NCBI RefSeq assembly: GCF_000378065.1
Contig: NZ_KB899162.1
Coordinates: 1-57,504, forward strand
Reading direction: 5' to 3'
Origin: Porphyromonas gulae DSM 15663
Lineage (GTDB): Bacteria; Bacteroidota; Bacteroidia; Bacteroidales; Porphyromonadaceae
DNA length: 57,504 nucleotides
Position 1 is the stretch's first letter. The number at the start of each line of letters is the position of its first letter. This document shows positions 16,376-24,957 of the stretch, in pieces. The position numbers and the translations under genes are program-made. The notes under the pieces are model-generated. The model saw only the letters and a program-made list of their open reading frames with translations, had not been told where the DNA came from and searched no databases.

Positions 16376-18979
16376 ATGAGAAAAAGAATTCTACAACTTT
16401 TCCTGACCACACTGCTGATGGCCTTAGGTTTCTCTTTGGCAATGGCGCAAACAGTGGTGACCGGTAAGGTGATCGATTCAGAAACATCCGAACCTCTCAT
16501 CGGTGTATCTGTAAGCACCGGTCAAGGGGCATCCCTCCGCGGTGTAACCACCGATATGGATGGTAGCTTCCGATTCGAAGTGCCGGCCAAATCTGTCCTG
16601 ACCTTCCGTTGCGTAGGCTATGTTACCCTAACTCGCTCTGTAGGCAGAGGCTCTCAAGAAGACCTTGGCACGATCTCCCTCGATCCGCAAGCCATCGGTT
16701 TGGATGAAATTCAGGTAATAGCCTCCGTGGTGCCTAAAGATCGTATGACGCCGGTACCAGTCTCTAATATTCGCGTGGCCGATATTCAGGCAGCTTCGTT
16801 GAATATCGAGTTCCCCGAATTGGTTAAGTCCACTCCGTCTACTTATACCACCAAAGGAAGTGGAGGTTTCGGTGACGGCCGTACCAATGTGCGTGGATTC
16901 GATACCTATAACTTCGGTGTACTCATTAATGGGGTTCCCGTTAATGGTATGGAAGATGGTAAGGTGTATTGGAGTAATTGGAGCGGTCTGATGAACCAAG
17001 CCAGCACCATTCAGATCCAACGCGGACTCGGAGCTTCCAAGCTCGGTATCAGTTCTGTAGGGGGTACGATGAACATTATCACTAAGACTACAGATGTCAA
17101 TACCGGTGGTTCGGCTTATGTCGGTATGGGTAACGATGGATTGCACAAGGAATCTTTCTCTATCTCTACGGGTATGAACGATGGTTGGGCCATCTCTATC
17201 GCAGGTTCCCATATGACTGGTCTGGGTTATGTGAATGGGCTGAAAGGTCGTGCATTCTCTTACTTCTTCAACGTTTCAAAGAAATTCAACGAACGTCACA
17301 CCCTTTCTCTTACCGGATTTGGTGCACCGCAATGGCACAACCAACGTTCCAGCAAATACTCTGTGGCTGACTATGATAAATATGGTATCCGTCACAATCA
17401 ATCGTTCGGTTATCTGCGTGGCGAACTGACTCCTACAGCTTATGCTTACAATACCTACCATAAGCCTCAGTTCTCGCTGAACCACTTCTGGAAGATGGAT
17501 GACAACACCTCTCTTTACACCACAGCATATGCGTCTTTAGCTACCGGTGGAGGTCGTCGTGCTTATGGAAAAAACAGCAAGTGGGTATTGATCAACTATA
17601 ATACGGGTCAGCCCTACGAACAAACCAAGGTAACTCCCGACGGACTCATCGATTACGATGCGGTACTGGCTGCCAATGCTGCGGCAAGCAACGGATCAGA
17701 AGCAATCTTCGCTCTCGGATCTAACTCTCACAAGTGGTTCGGCTTGCTTTCTTCGTTCAAGAAGAAGCTCAATAGCTCGCTGACTTTGACAGCCGGATAT
17801 GACGGACGTTACTACCGTGGCGATCACTATGACAAGATCACCGATCTGCTCGGTGGCAATTACTATGTAGAGGATCCCAAGGCAAAGCTTGCCTATCATA
17901 CGGAAGGTCAGCACCTGAAAGTAGGTGACATCGTAAACCGTGACTATACGGGGGAAATCATGTGGCATGGTCTCTTTGCTCAGATGGAGCATTCATCCGA
18001 ATGGATCGATGCATTCGTATCGGGATCTATCAACTACGAACTCTACCGCAATCATAACTATGGCGGTAGCAAGTCCACCAATTACCTGGCCGGTGTATCG
18101 CCGTGGAAGAGCTTCCTTCCCTGGAGTGGTAAGGCCGGTCTGAGCTACAAATTTGCACAGGGACACAACGTATTCGTAAACGGTGGTTACTTCACGCGTG
18201 CACCACTCTTCGGTAATGTTTATGCCGCAGGAGCTATCGTTCCCAACGAAAAAGCCAATATGGAAAAGGTGTTTACAGGAGAAATCGGATATGGATTCAC
18301 GAATCATAAGAACTTCGAATTCAATATCAACGGATACTATACCAAGTGGATGGACCGCGTGACTTCGAAGAGAATCGGAAATGAATATGTTTATCTCAAT
18401 GGCGTTGATGCCGTTCACTGTGGGGTAGAGGCTGAGATCAGCTATCGTCCTATTCGTCAAATCAACCTTCGCGGTATGTTCTCTCTTGGCGACTGGACTT
18501 GGCAAAACAACGTAAGCTACACTTCATACGACGAAGCCGGTAATGAGACAGGACAGGATATAACTTATATCAAAGGGCTGCACGTCGGAGACGCGGCACA
18601 GATGACAGCTGCCGTATCTGCGGACATAGAGCTGTTCAAGGGTTTCCATGTTGTAGGTAAGTACAACTTCCTTGGCAAAAACTATGCAGGATTCAACCCT
18701 GCAACACGTAATGCACAGCAGTACGAAGCAGATGGCAAAGAAATCGTAGAATCATGGAAGTTGCCCGATGTAGGTCTGTTCGATCTGTCTGCATCTTACA
18801 ATTTCAAGCTCGGTTCGCTCAGCACTACGTTCTACTTCAATATGGACAACGTCGCTGACAAGCGATATGTGAGCGATGCCGACGACAATATCATCGGTAA
18901 GAAACACGATGAGGCTTCGGCTCTCGTATGGTACGGCTTCGGCCGCACTTGGTCTACCGGTATTCGTGTGAACTTCTGA
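16376..18979 (+). CDS. SusC/RagA-type TonB-dependent outer-membrane receptor
   Basis: 867 aa. A signal peptide (about residues 1-24, ending AMAQ) is followed by a carboxypeptidase-regulatory-like domain (VVTGKVIDSETSEPLIGVSV, residues 26-110), typical of Bacteroidota receptors. The plug domain follows (NVRGFDTYNFGVLINGVPVNG and GGTMNIITK, residues 120-240), then a long beta barrel. The C-terminus ends with an aromatic-rich strand, as barrels do. It imports a substrate using TonB-ExbBD energy; no SusD-like lipoprotein or other partner is adjacent, so the substrate is unknown. It stands alone between a regulated-looking promoter and a strong terminator. Confidence 0.92.
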   Translation: MRKRILQLFLTTLLMALGFSLAMAQTVVTGKVIDSETSEPLIGVSVSTGQGASLRGVTTDMDGSFRFEVPAKSVLTFRCVGYVTLTRSVGRGSQEDLGTISLDPQAIGLDEIQVIASVVPKDRMTPVPVSNIRVADIQAASLNIEFPELVKSTPSTYTTKGSGGFGDGRTNVRGFDTYNFGVLINGVPVNGMEDGKVYWSNWSGLMNQASTIQIQRGLGASKLGISSVGGTMNIITKTTDVNTGGSAYVGMGNDGLHKESFSISTGMNDGWAISIAGSHMTGLGYVNGLKGRAFSYFFNVSKKFNERHTLSLTGFGAPQWHNQRSSKYSVADYDKYGIRHNQSFGYLRGELTPTAYAYNTYHKPQFSLNHFWKMDDNTSLYTTAYASLATGGGRRAYGKNSKWVLINYNTGQPYEQTKVTPDGLIDYDAVLAANAAASNGSEAIFALGSNSHKWFGLLSSFKKKLNSSLTLTAGYDGRYYRGDHYDKITDLLGGNYYVEDPKAKLAYHTEGQHLKVGDIVNRDYTGEIMWHGLFAQMEHSSEWIDAFVSGSINYELYRNHNYGGSKSTNYLAGVSPWKSFLPWSGKAGLSYKFAQGHNVFVNGGYFTRAPLFGNVYAAGAIVPNEKANMEKVFTGEIGYGFTNHKNFEFNINGYYTKWMDRVTSKRIGNEYVYLNGVDAVHCGVEAEISYRPIRQINLRGMFSLGDWTWQNNVSYTSYDEAGNETGQDITYIKGLHVGDAAQMTAAVSADIELFKGFHVVGKYNFLGKNYAGFNPATRNAQQYEADGKEIVESWKLPDVGLFDLSASYNFKLGSLSTTFYFNMDNVADKRYVSDADDNIIGKKHDEASALVWYGFGRTWSTGIRVNF

Positions 18980-19000
18980 TCCTGCTGTATAAAGACTGAG

Positions 19001-19045
19001 AGAGACTGCGCCGAAAAGCTGTTTCAGCGCAGTCTCTTTGTTTTT
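19001..19045 (+). terminator. Intrinsic terminator of the TonB receptor gene
   Basis: The 11-bp stem AGAGACTGCGC/GCGCAGTCTCT is followed by TTGTTTTT, 22 bases after the stop codon. Confidence 0.88.
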
Positions 19046-19079
19046 ACCGAGGTGCTACTAGACCCGAAAAGGGGCTGTA

Positions 19080-20774
19080 TCAATCAAGCGAACGGAAGCG
19101 ATGCAGTGCATAGCCATAGGCCGGTAGCCGGAGTGGGTAGGGGGCGTATTGGGTGAGACAGCCGATGCTATTTTCTCCGGAGAGCATATCGGTCAGCAGG
19201 AAAGCTGTATTGTCCTTTACCTGCATGGTCTGAAAGGCGTGTTCGGGGATATTGACCCTGATTTCTGCGTCGAAGGGTGCAAAATTGGCTACAACAAGAA
19301 GTATTTCATCCGATGTATGGCGAAGAAAAGCAAATTGCCGATCAGGCCGGAAGTAAGGATTGCTCCGATTGGCATAGCCAAGGTCATAGAAGTTTCCTTG
19401 AACGACTGATGGCAGGGCGCAAACATCATGTAATAGACAGGTATAACTTTTTAGTAAGACGCGTTCTTCTTCGGATAACATCTTCGTGTCGTATAGTCCG
19501 CCATTGATGCGACGCTGCATCTTGTCCAGACTCCAATAGTCAAATATCGTGGTGCGACCGTCCTTACCGCTGAACCCTTCGGCATCCATTCCACGTTCGC
19601 CAAGTTCCTGTGCGAAGTAAAGCATAAAGGGATTGCGCCCTATCGTGGCGGCTATCGTTACTGCCGGAAGAGCTTTCCGTGCATCTCCTGCAAAGAAATC
19701 CGAAGCTATGCGTTGCTCATCGTGATTCTCAAGGAAGTAGAGCATATTGTCGGCAAATCGCTCTGTTTGTCGTACTGCTCCTGATATATCCGAAACGGAG
19801 CCATATCCGCAAATAACGGCACGGAGACAGTCATACATGCCTACCTTATCATACAGATAATCGAATCCTGCATGAAGATATTCTTCGTAAAGCTCCGGAC
19901 GGTAGATTTCAGCGATGAATAAGACCGAGTATCTTTCGCGAATTTGCGATATTACCCATTCCCAAAATTCCACCGGCACCATTTCGGCCATGTCGCAACG
20001 GAATCCATCTATTCCTTTGCTTGTCCAAAAGAGCAGAATATCTCGCATCCGAATCCATGTATCGGGTATCGGGTCGAAGTGTTTGCTTCCTCCATTCAGA
20101 TAGTCGATGCCGTAATTCAATTTCACTGTTTCGTACCAATCCTCCTTGCCTACATGAGAGGAGAATCGGTCGTTGCCCGTTGCCTTCGCAGGCTCTTCCT
20201 GATAAGACATCGTACGACTCTGCTCCCCTAAATGCAGGTGGAGGTGTTGTTCCGGCAGGTAGTAAAAATTATTGTTGGGAGAGAATGCTAAAAGCGGATC
20301 GTCTCCCTCGCCCAGATCTTTTGTACCCGATGGTTTGGCATCCGACTGATATTCGCGTGCTACATGGTTGGGTACAAAATCTATGATCACTCCCATACCC
20401 GCACGGTGTGTACGCTCGATCAGGTCGTGAAATTCTGCCATTCGGTTAGGAATGTCCGTAGCCAATTCGGGCGATATGTCGTAATAGTCTCTGATAGCAT
20501 AGGGTGATCCTGCTTTCCCTTTGACGATATCGGGATGACAGGGAAGAATACCGGCATCGCCATAATTGGTCTGAGTAGCTTGCTCAAGCATGCCGATGTA
20601 CCATATATGCGTAGTGCCGAGGCTCCGAATCATTTCCAATGCTTGCGGGCTGAAGCTCTCCATCTTACCACAGCCGTTATCCGTTATACCACCTCCCGGT
20701 ATTCGTGTTTGGCATCGATTGTCGAATAGACGTGGCAGCACGGAATAGATAATCACCTTTTCGTCCTTTTTCAT
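19080..20774 (-). CDS. Alpha-amylase family (GH13) glycoside hydrolase
   Basis: 564 aa from ATG 20774. All four GH13 conserved regions are present: IDFVPNH (I), GFRCDMAEM with the nucleophile Asp (II), LFIAEIYRP with the acid Glu (III) and FLENHDEQR (IV). A C-terminal beta domain (about residues 480-560) follows. No signal peptide is present, so it should act on internal alpha-glucans such as glycogen or maltodextrins. The open frame runs further upstream, but the ATG at 20774 overlaps the upstream patatin stop as ATGA, marking the true start and translational coupling. An alpha-glucan hydrolase in a non-sugar-fermenting species suggests storage-polymer turnover. Confidence 0.88.
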   Translation of the reverse strand: MKKDEKVIIYSVLPRLFDNRCQTRIPGGGITDNGCGKMESFSPQALEMIRSLGTTHIWYIGMLEQATQTNYGDAGILPCHPDIVKGKAGSPYAIRDYYDISPELATDIPNRMAEFHDLIERTHRAGMGVIIDFVPNHVAREYQSDAKPSGTKDLGEGDDPLLAFSPNNNFYYLPEQHLHLHLGEQSRTMSYQEEPAKATGNDRFSSHVGKEDWYETVKLNYGIDYLNGGSKHFDPIPDTWIRMRDILLFWTSKGIDGFRCDMAEMVPVEFWEWVISQIRERYSVLFIAEIYRPELYEEYLHAGFDYLYDKVGMYDCLRAVICGYGSVSDISGAVRQTERFADNMLYFLENHDEQRIASDFFAGDARKALPAVTIAATIGRNPFMLYFAQELGERGMDAEGFSGKDGRTTIFDYWSLDKMQRRINGGLYDTKMLSEEERVLLKSYTCLLHDVCALPSVVQGNFYDLGYANRSNPYFRPDRQFAFLRHTSDEILLVVANFAPFDAEIRVNIPEHAFQTMQVKDNTAFLLTDMLSGENSIGCLTQYAPYPLRLPAYGYALHRFRSLD

Positions 20775-21562
20775 GGATTCTGCGTTATCGAAGTCGTTTT
20801 GAGGACTTGTTCGGCCATTTTGTATCCGAATGCTGCAATTTCTTCTGCCGGCTCCACTTGGAAGGGTTTGAACTTGATTATTTCTCCTGATTCGATCAGC
20901 AAATCGCACAGCTTGCGATCGGGCAAAGAGTTCGCTCGGAAGATGTAGCCGAAGCAACGCTCTGCAATGCCGAAAAGACTCTTTTTATACTCGGAAGGTT
21001 CCTTCGGATTGAGGTGTACCCCTATGAGATAGCGGCAGTCCTCCCGAATGACGGAAGCCGGAAGATCTTTGAATAGTCCGCCATCTACGTAGGTAGTCCC
21101 GTCTATCTCCACCGGGTTGAATAGAATCGGAATGCTACAAGAGGCTGTGACGGTTTCGACAAGAGGCCCTTGGGTAAAAACCTTAATTAGACCACGGTCA
21201 AGATCCGTTGCCACTATCTTGATCGGAAAGTGTAGATCTTCGATATTCTTGTGACGCAATACTGAACGGAGGAAGCTCTTGAACTTTCGTATACTGAATA
21301 CGCCTCTTTGCGGTATTTGCCATTCGGTCAGGAACCCGAAGTCTTTCCCGCGAAACAGTTGGGGGATTTCTTCGGGAGCATATCCATCGGCATAGAGAGC
21401 GGCTACCAACGCTCCTGCGCTAGTACCGGCTATAATGTCGGGGCGTATCCCGTTGTCCTCAAGGGCATGGAGTACCCCTGAATGAGCAAATCCTTTGGCT
21501 GCTCCGCCGCTAAGAGCCAAGCCTATTCGATACTTTGCGTTTTGATATGAAGAATGAGGCAT
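20771..21562 (-). CDS. Patatin-like phospholipase / acyl hydrolase
   Basis: 263 aa from ATG 21562. It has the patatin catalytic dyad: oxyanion loop GLALSGGAAKGFAHSGVL, nucleophile elbow GTSAGALV (Ser) and DGGLFKDLP (Asp). No signal peptide or barrel is present, so it is a cytosolic or membrane-peripheral lipid acyl hydrolase of the RssA type. The open frame reaches 21676, but that would put the first codons inside the cyd terminator stem (21643-21682), so the downstream Met directly before the fold is preferred. It overlaps the GH13 gene by four bases. Confidence 0.87.
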   Translation of the reverse strand: MPHSSYQNAKYRIGLALSGGAAKGFAHSGVLHALEDNGIRPDIIAGTSAGALVAALYADGYAPEEIPQLFRGKDFGFLTEWQIPQRGVFSIRKFKSFLRSVLRHKNIEDLHFPIKIVATDLDRGLIKVFTQGPLVETVTASCSIPILFNPVEIDGTTYVDGGLFKDLPASVIREDCRYLIGVHLNPKEPSEYKKSLFGIAERCFGYIFRANSLPDRKLCDLLIESGEIIKFKPFQVEPAEEIAAFGYKMAEQVLKTTSITQNP

Positions 21563-21642
21563 ATTGCTGTGTTTGGTCAGGTAAATATAACCGTCTTTTT
21601 CAACCAACGGCCATGATTGCTGCCGAAATGTATAAAAACAAC

Positions 21643-21682
21643 GAGGCTGTGTCCTGGGAGAATCCTCGTATGACACAGCCTC
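21643..21682 (-). terminator. Intrinsic terminator of the cyd operon
   Basis: The 11-bp inverted repeat GAGGCTGTGTC/GACACAGCCTC is followed on the minus strand by GTTGTTTTTATA. It lies 27 bases past the cydB stop. Confidence 0.85.
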
Positions 21683-21708
21683 AGATTTGTGGAATTATCT
21701 GTCAGAGA

Positions 21709-22872
21709 TCAATAGGTATGATCATCATGCTCCATTTCTTTTTTCGTGATCTTACGAATGTCCAATGCTCGCCATGCATAGAAAATGTAAGCCAAAACGA
21801 AAGGAATGAGGAGAGAGACGTAGCTCATCACCTCCAGCGTGAAGTGGCTGGAGCTGGCATTCTCTATTGTAAGAGAGCTTTGCAGATCGTATGTGGATGG
21901 GTACCAAGACGTGTCGTTCCAGCCGGTTATGAGCAGCAGGGCAAGTACTGTCAGCACGGTTCCCGTACCATGTAACCAAATGCCTCGTTTGAAGCCTTTG
22001 CGTAGTAGGGTCAAACCGATACCGGCAAGTACAAGAACTACTCCCAACAGGAAGACCGCCAAAACAGCCGGCATATCCAAGAAGTTGTACAGGTACTTGT
22101 ATGGCTCCATATAGACCTCTTTGGAGACAGGGTCAACGGCAAAGCCATTCGTATTCATCAAGAAGGCTATGTACGCAAGGAAGAAGACCAGAAAGGCAAT
22201 CGTATTAGCCCAAAGTCGGCGTCTGGCAGCTGTATAGAGGCTGTCGTCATCGATATTGTTGATGAAATAAAGTAGAGCCGATACTCTTGCAAGGAAGAAT
22301 ACAGCCAATCCGAGTACTACATTCCACAGGTTCAAAACGGCTTCCAGACCTCTCAGCTGCCACCCATTGAACGGCTGCCAGGCCGAAACGATCTGACTGC
22401 CTCCGGAGAGATCGAACATCGCCATCTTGTTTACCACGAAGTTACTGCCTGTAAAGAATGTGGAAACAGCCGTTCCGAGCAGAACCGGAGCCAATACACC
22501 ATTGATGAAAAGCAGTATTTGGTAGGTTTTCTTCCCCCATACATTACCATGTTTGGATTGGTACTCGTAGGATACAGCTTGGATAATGAAGCAGAAGAGG
22601 ATCAGCATCCATACCCAATATGCTCCGCCAAAGCTGGTGCTGTAGAAAAGTGGGAACGATGCAAAGAGGGCACCCCCGAAAGTAACCAATGTCGTAAAGG
22701 TGAATTCCCATTTTCGTCCGGTCGAATTGACCATCATTTTCTGAGTCAGTTCGTCTTTGCCAAGACTGAAGAGGAACGACTGTCCTCCTTGTACGAATAG
22801 CAGGAAAACCAGCAGTGCTCCCAGCAATGAGACGAGGAACCACCAGTAGTGTTGTAACAATGCGTATTCCAT
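21709..22872 (-). CDS. cydB: Cytochrome bd quinol oxidase subunit II
   Basis: 387 aa, the usual CydB size. It has eight or nine membrane helices, an N-terminal LQHYWWFLVSLLGALLVFLLFVQGGQ segment in which the conserved Trp and Gln lie, and FTTLVTFGGALFASFPLFYS. It pairs with CydA to hold the heme b595/d oxygen-reducing site and reduce O2 to water with menaquinol. In this anaerobe the oxidase most likely protects against trace oxygen. It starts 47 bases after cydA and ends at a strong terminator. Confidence 0.95.
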   Translation of the reverse strand: MEYALLQHYWWFLVSLLGALLVFLLFVQGGQSFLFSLGKDELTQKMMVNSTGRKWEFTFTTLVTFGGALFASFPLFYSTSFGGAYWVWMLILFCFIIQAVSYEYQSKHGNVWGKKTYQILLFINGVLAPVLLGTAVSTFFTGSNFVVNKMAMFDLSGGSQIVSAWQPFNGWQLRGLEAVLNLWNVVLGLAVFFLARVSALLYFINNIDDDSLYTAARRRLWANTIAFLVFFLAYIAFLMNTNGFAVDPVSKEVYMEPYKYLYNFLDMPAVLAVFLLGVVLVLAGIGLTLLRKGFKRGIWLHGTGTVLTVLALLLITGWNDTSWYPSTYDLQSSLTIENASSSHFTLEVMSYVSLLIPFVLAYIFYAWRALDIRKITKKEMEHDDHTY

Positions 22873-22919
22873 AATTTCGTGTCGTTTATTCTATGAATAG
22901 AGATCGGGATTCGTTAGCG

Positions 22920-24503
22920 TTATTCTGTCTCGGGACCTTTCTTGATTGCTTTGCGCATGATGTTCAGTTCGGCAACGAGCAAAGCTGAGAAGAGTACGAG
23001 GAAGACAAAGAAAGTGATCATCACGGAGCCGGCTTCCAGCTTGGATACGGCAGCTTGTACCGGCAATAAATCTTGGATCGTCCAAGGCTGGCGTCCTACT
23101 TCCGCTACGATCCAACCACTCTGACTGGCTACCCATGCAAGAGGCATACATACGATAGCGACCATGTGGAACCATCGCATTTTGCTGAATTTCTCCGGTT
23201 TGAAGCTGAACAGCCATGCCAATAGGAATAGCAGTATAAACAGCATACCCAATCCTACCATGATACGGAAGCTGTAGTAAGTCAGCCCCACGGGAGGAAC
23301 TATATCGTTCTTGTGCTGGATATAGCCATAGCCGAAATAGGGGAAATTCTCGTCTATAACGGATTTGTGCTGTAGGGCAGCTTCCATATCGCCGGCTTGT
23401 TTGGCCTTGCTGTAGTCGTTCAGAGCCATGATCGCCCTGCGTCCACGCTGCATCATACTATCCACCGGAATAGCGGTAGTGCCATCGGCCTTTACATATC
23501 CGCCTTCGAGGATGTTGTTGATACCCGGTACATAACCGCTGGGGTTGCGAGTTCCCAAGACAGAGAGTACGCGTGGCACCGATACGTTGAAGAGGAAGGC
23601 TTCCTTATCGTCCTGCGGTGTTTCTTTCGCCGGATTGAGGATGCCGAAGAGGCTGAGTGGAAGGCCCTTGCCATCGGCAGTGAGTCCATCCTTGTCCGTC
23701 TGTCCTGCATCGTACAGACCTTCCATGGCTGCCAGCTTCATCGGTTGCTTTTGTGCCACGTTGTAGGCAGAGGTGTCGCCGGTGAAAGCTGTGATAAGCG
23801 AAGCAGCCAAGCCGAAGGGAGCGATGATCTTGATGTTTTTGAGGGCGAAGTCCTTGTGTTTGTCGTCCTTTCTGAGCAGGTGGATGCCGCATACGCCCAA
23901 AGCAAATACGGATCCGAGAGTCCAGCAGGAAGAGATCGTGTGCCAGAACTTATTGATCGCAGTGGAAGAGAATACCAAAGCCCAGAAATCCGTCATTTCG
24001 TTGCGCATCGTATCGGGGTTGAAGGTCATTCCCACCGGCTCTTGCATCCAAGCATTGGCGATAAGAATCCATACGGCCGACAGGCTGGCTCCGATGATGG
24101 TCAGCCATGTGGCACTCAGGTGAAACCCTTTGCTGACCTTGTTCCAGCCAAAGAACATAACGGCAATAAAAGTAGCCTCCATGAAGAAAGCCAAAATACC
24201 CTCGATAGCCAATGGCGCTCCGAAGATATCGCCCACGAAGAGGCTGTAGTTAGACCAGTTGGTGCCAAACTCGAATTCGAGAATGATTCCCGTGGCCACA
24301 CCGATCGCAAAGTTGATACCGAATAGCTTCTGCCAGAACTGGGCATAACGCTTCCACTCCGGTTTGCCATTGCGATAATAGATGGTCTCCACGATAGCCA
24401 TGATGACACCCAATCCCAGTGTCAGCGGGACAAACAACCAGTGATACATGGCTGTAAGAGCAAACTGTGCACGCGACCAGCTTACTAAGGCATCTAAATT
24501 CAT
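22920..24503 (-). CDS. cydA: Cytochrome bd quinol oxidase subunit I
   Basis: 527 aa from ATG 24503 (a second in-frame ATG is two codons upstream at 24509). Features are LSRxQF-like WSRAQFALTAMYHWLFVPLTLG with the heme b595 His, EFEFGTNWSNYS with the conserved Glu, and the heme b558 Met region. The quinol-oxidation Q loop carries the invariant GRQPW. It spans the cytoplasmic membrane nine times. It sits directly after the small DUF4492 gene and before cydB. Confidence 0.96.
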   Translation of the reverse strand: MNLDALVSWSRAQFALTAMYHWLFVPLTLGLGVIMAIVETIYYRNGKPEWKRYAQFWQKLFGINFAIGVATGIILEFEFGTNWSNYSLFVGDIFGAPLAIEGILAFFMEATFIAVMFFGWNKVSKGFHLSATWLTIIGASLSAVWILIANAWMQEPVGMTFNPDTMRNEMTDFWALVFSSTAINKFWHTISSCWTLGSVFALGVCGIHLLRKDDKHKDFALKNIKIIAPFGLAASLITAFTGDTSAYNVAQKQPMKLAAMEGLYDAGQTDKDGLTADGKGLPLSLFGILNPAKETPQDDKEAFLFNVSVPRVLSVLGTRNPSGYVPGINNILEGGYVKADGTTAIPVDSMMQRGRRAIMALNDYSKAKQAGDMEAALQHKSVIDENFPYFGYGYIQHKNDIVPPVGLTYYSFRIMVGLGMLFILLFLLAWLFSFKPEKFSKMRWFHMVAIVCMPLAWVASQSGWIVAEVGRQPWTIQDLLPVQAAVSKLEAGSVMITFFVFLVLFSALLVAELNIMRKAIKKGPETE

Positions 24504-24528
24504 AATCATACGCTTATATCTTAATATT

Positions 24529-24777
24529 TTAGGGGTTTATTCCACGTTTGATAAGTTCTTGCTGCACATATTCGGATTTGGCAGCACTGTCACTGCCGGC
24601 CTGTTGTTTCAGAAAGTTTGGGAAGAAGAATACTTTCAGGATGGCGAACATGATGAATAGCTTGATGAGGATAATAGCCCATAGCGTCTTTCCTAATTTC
24701 ATATTCCTGAAGCCATCTATATAAAAGCGGACTATGCGCATAAGCAAGTTCTCGCGTTTTGCTTTGGTTGTTGTCAT
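24529..24777 (-). CDS. DUF4492 small membrane protein of the cyd operon
   Basis: 82 aa: a basic N-terminus (MTTTKAKRENLLMRIVRFYI), DGFRNMKLGKTLW, then a single membrane helix (AIILIKLFIMFAILKVFFFP) and a polar tail. It matches my memory of DUF4492, a short family found beside cydA in Bacteroidota and Epsilonproteobacteria. It is the first gene of the operon, 25 bases before the chosen cydA start. It could be an accessory subunit like CydX or an assembly factor; neither role is shown by the sequence. Confidence 0.82.
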   Translation of the reverse strand: MTTTKAKRENLLMRIVRFYIDGFRNMKLGKTLWAIILIKLFIMFAILKVFFFPNFLKQQAGSDSAAKSEYVQQELIKRGINP

Positions 24778-24846
24778 AGTTTTTTTCGATCCAAAAATGA
24801 AAAACCGAGCAGGTCTCGATTTTGCCGTAGTGGTACAGCTTTCTTA

Positions 24847-24854
24847 CAAATATA
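24847..24854 (-). promoter_or_regulatory. -7 promoter box of the cyd operon
   Basis: The minus strand reads TATATTTG (TAnnTTTG), with a predicted start near 24840 and a leader of about 63 bases before DUF4492. Confidence 0.6.
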
Positions 24855-24957
24855 GGATAAGAATTGTTTTTTCGGACGCGTTTTCTCTCCAGAATATCAC
24901 ATTCGGTTCAATGGAGCCATTATTTTGTTTGTTTTTGAAAGCTCATCGAGTACCGAA

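Noticed and set aside
21638-21690. Inverted repeat between cydB and patatin as a mobile-element end
   Set aside because: The T run and position right after cydB make an intrinsic terminator the simpler explanation.
24833-24840. Partial match to the persulfide-locus motif (GTACAGCT) at the cyd promoter
   Set aside because: Only eight bases match, and it lies downstream of the -7 box, not near -43, so it is probably chance.
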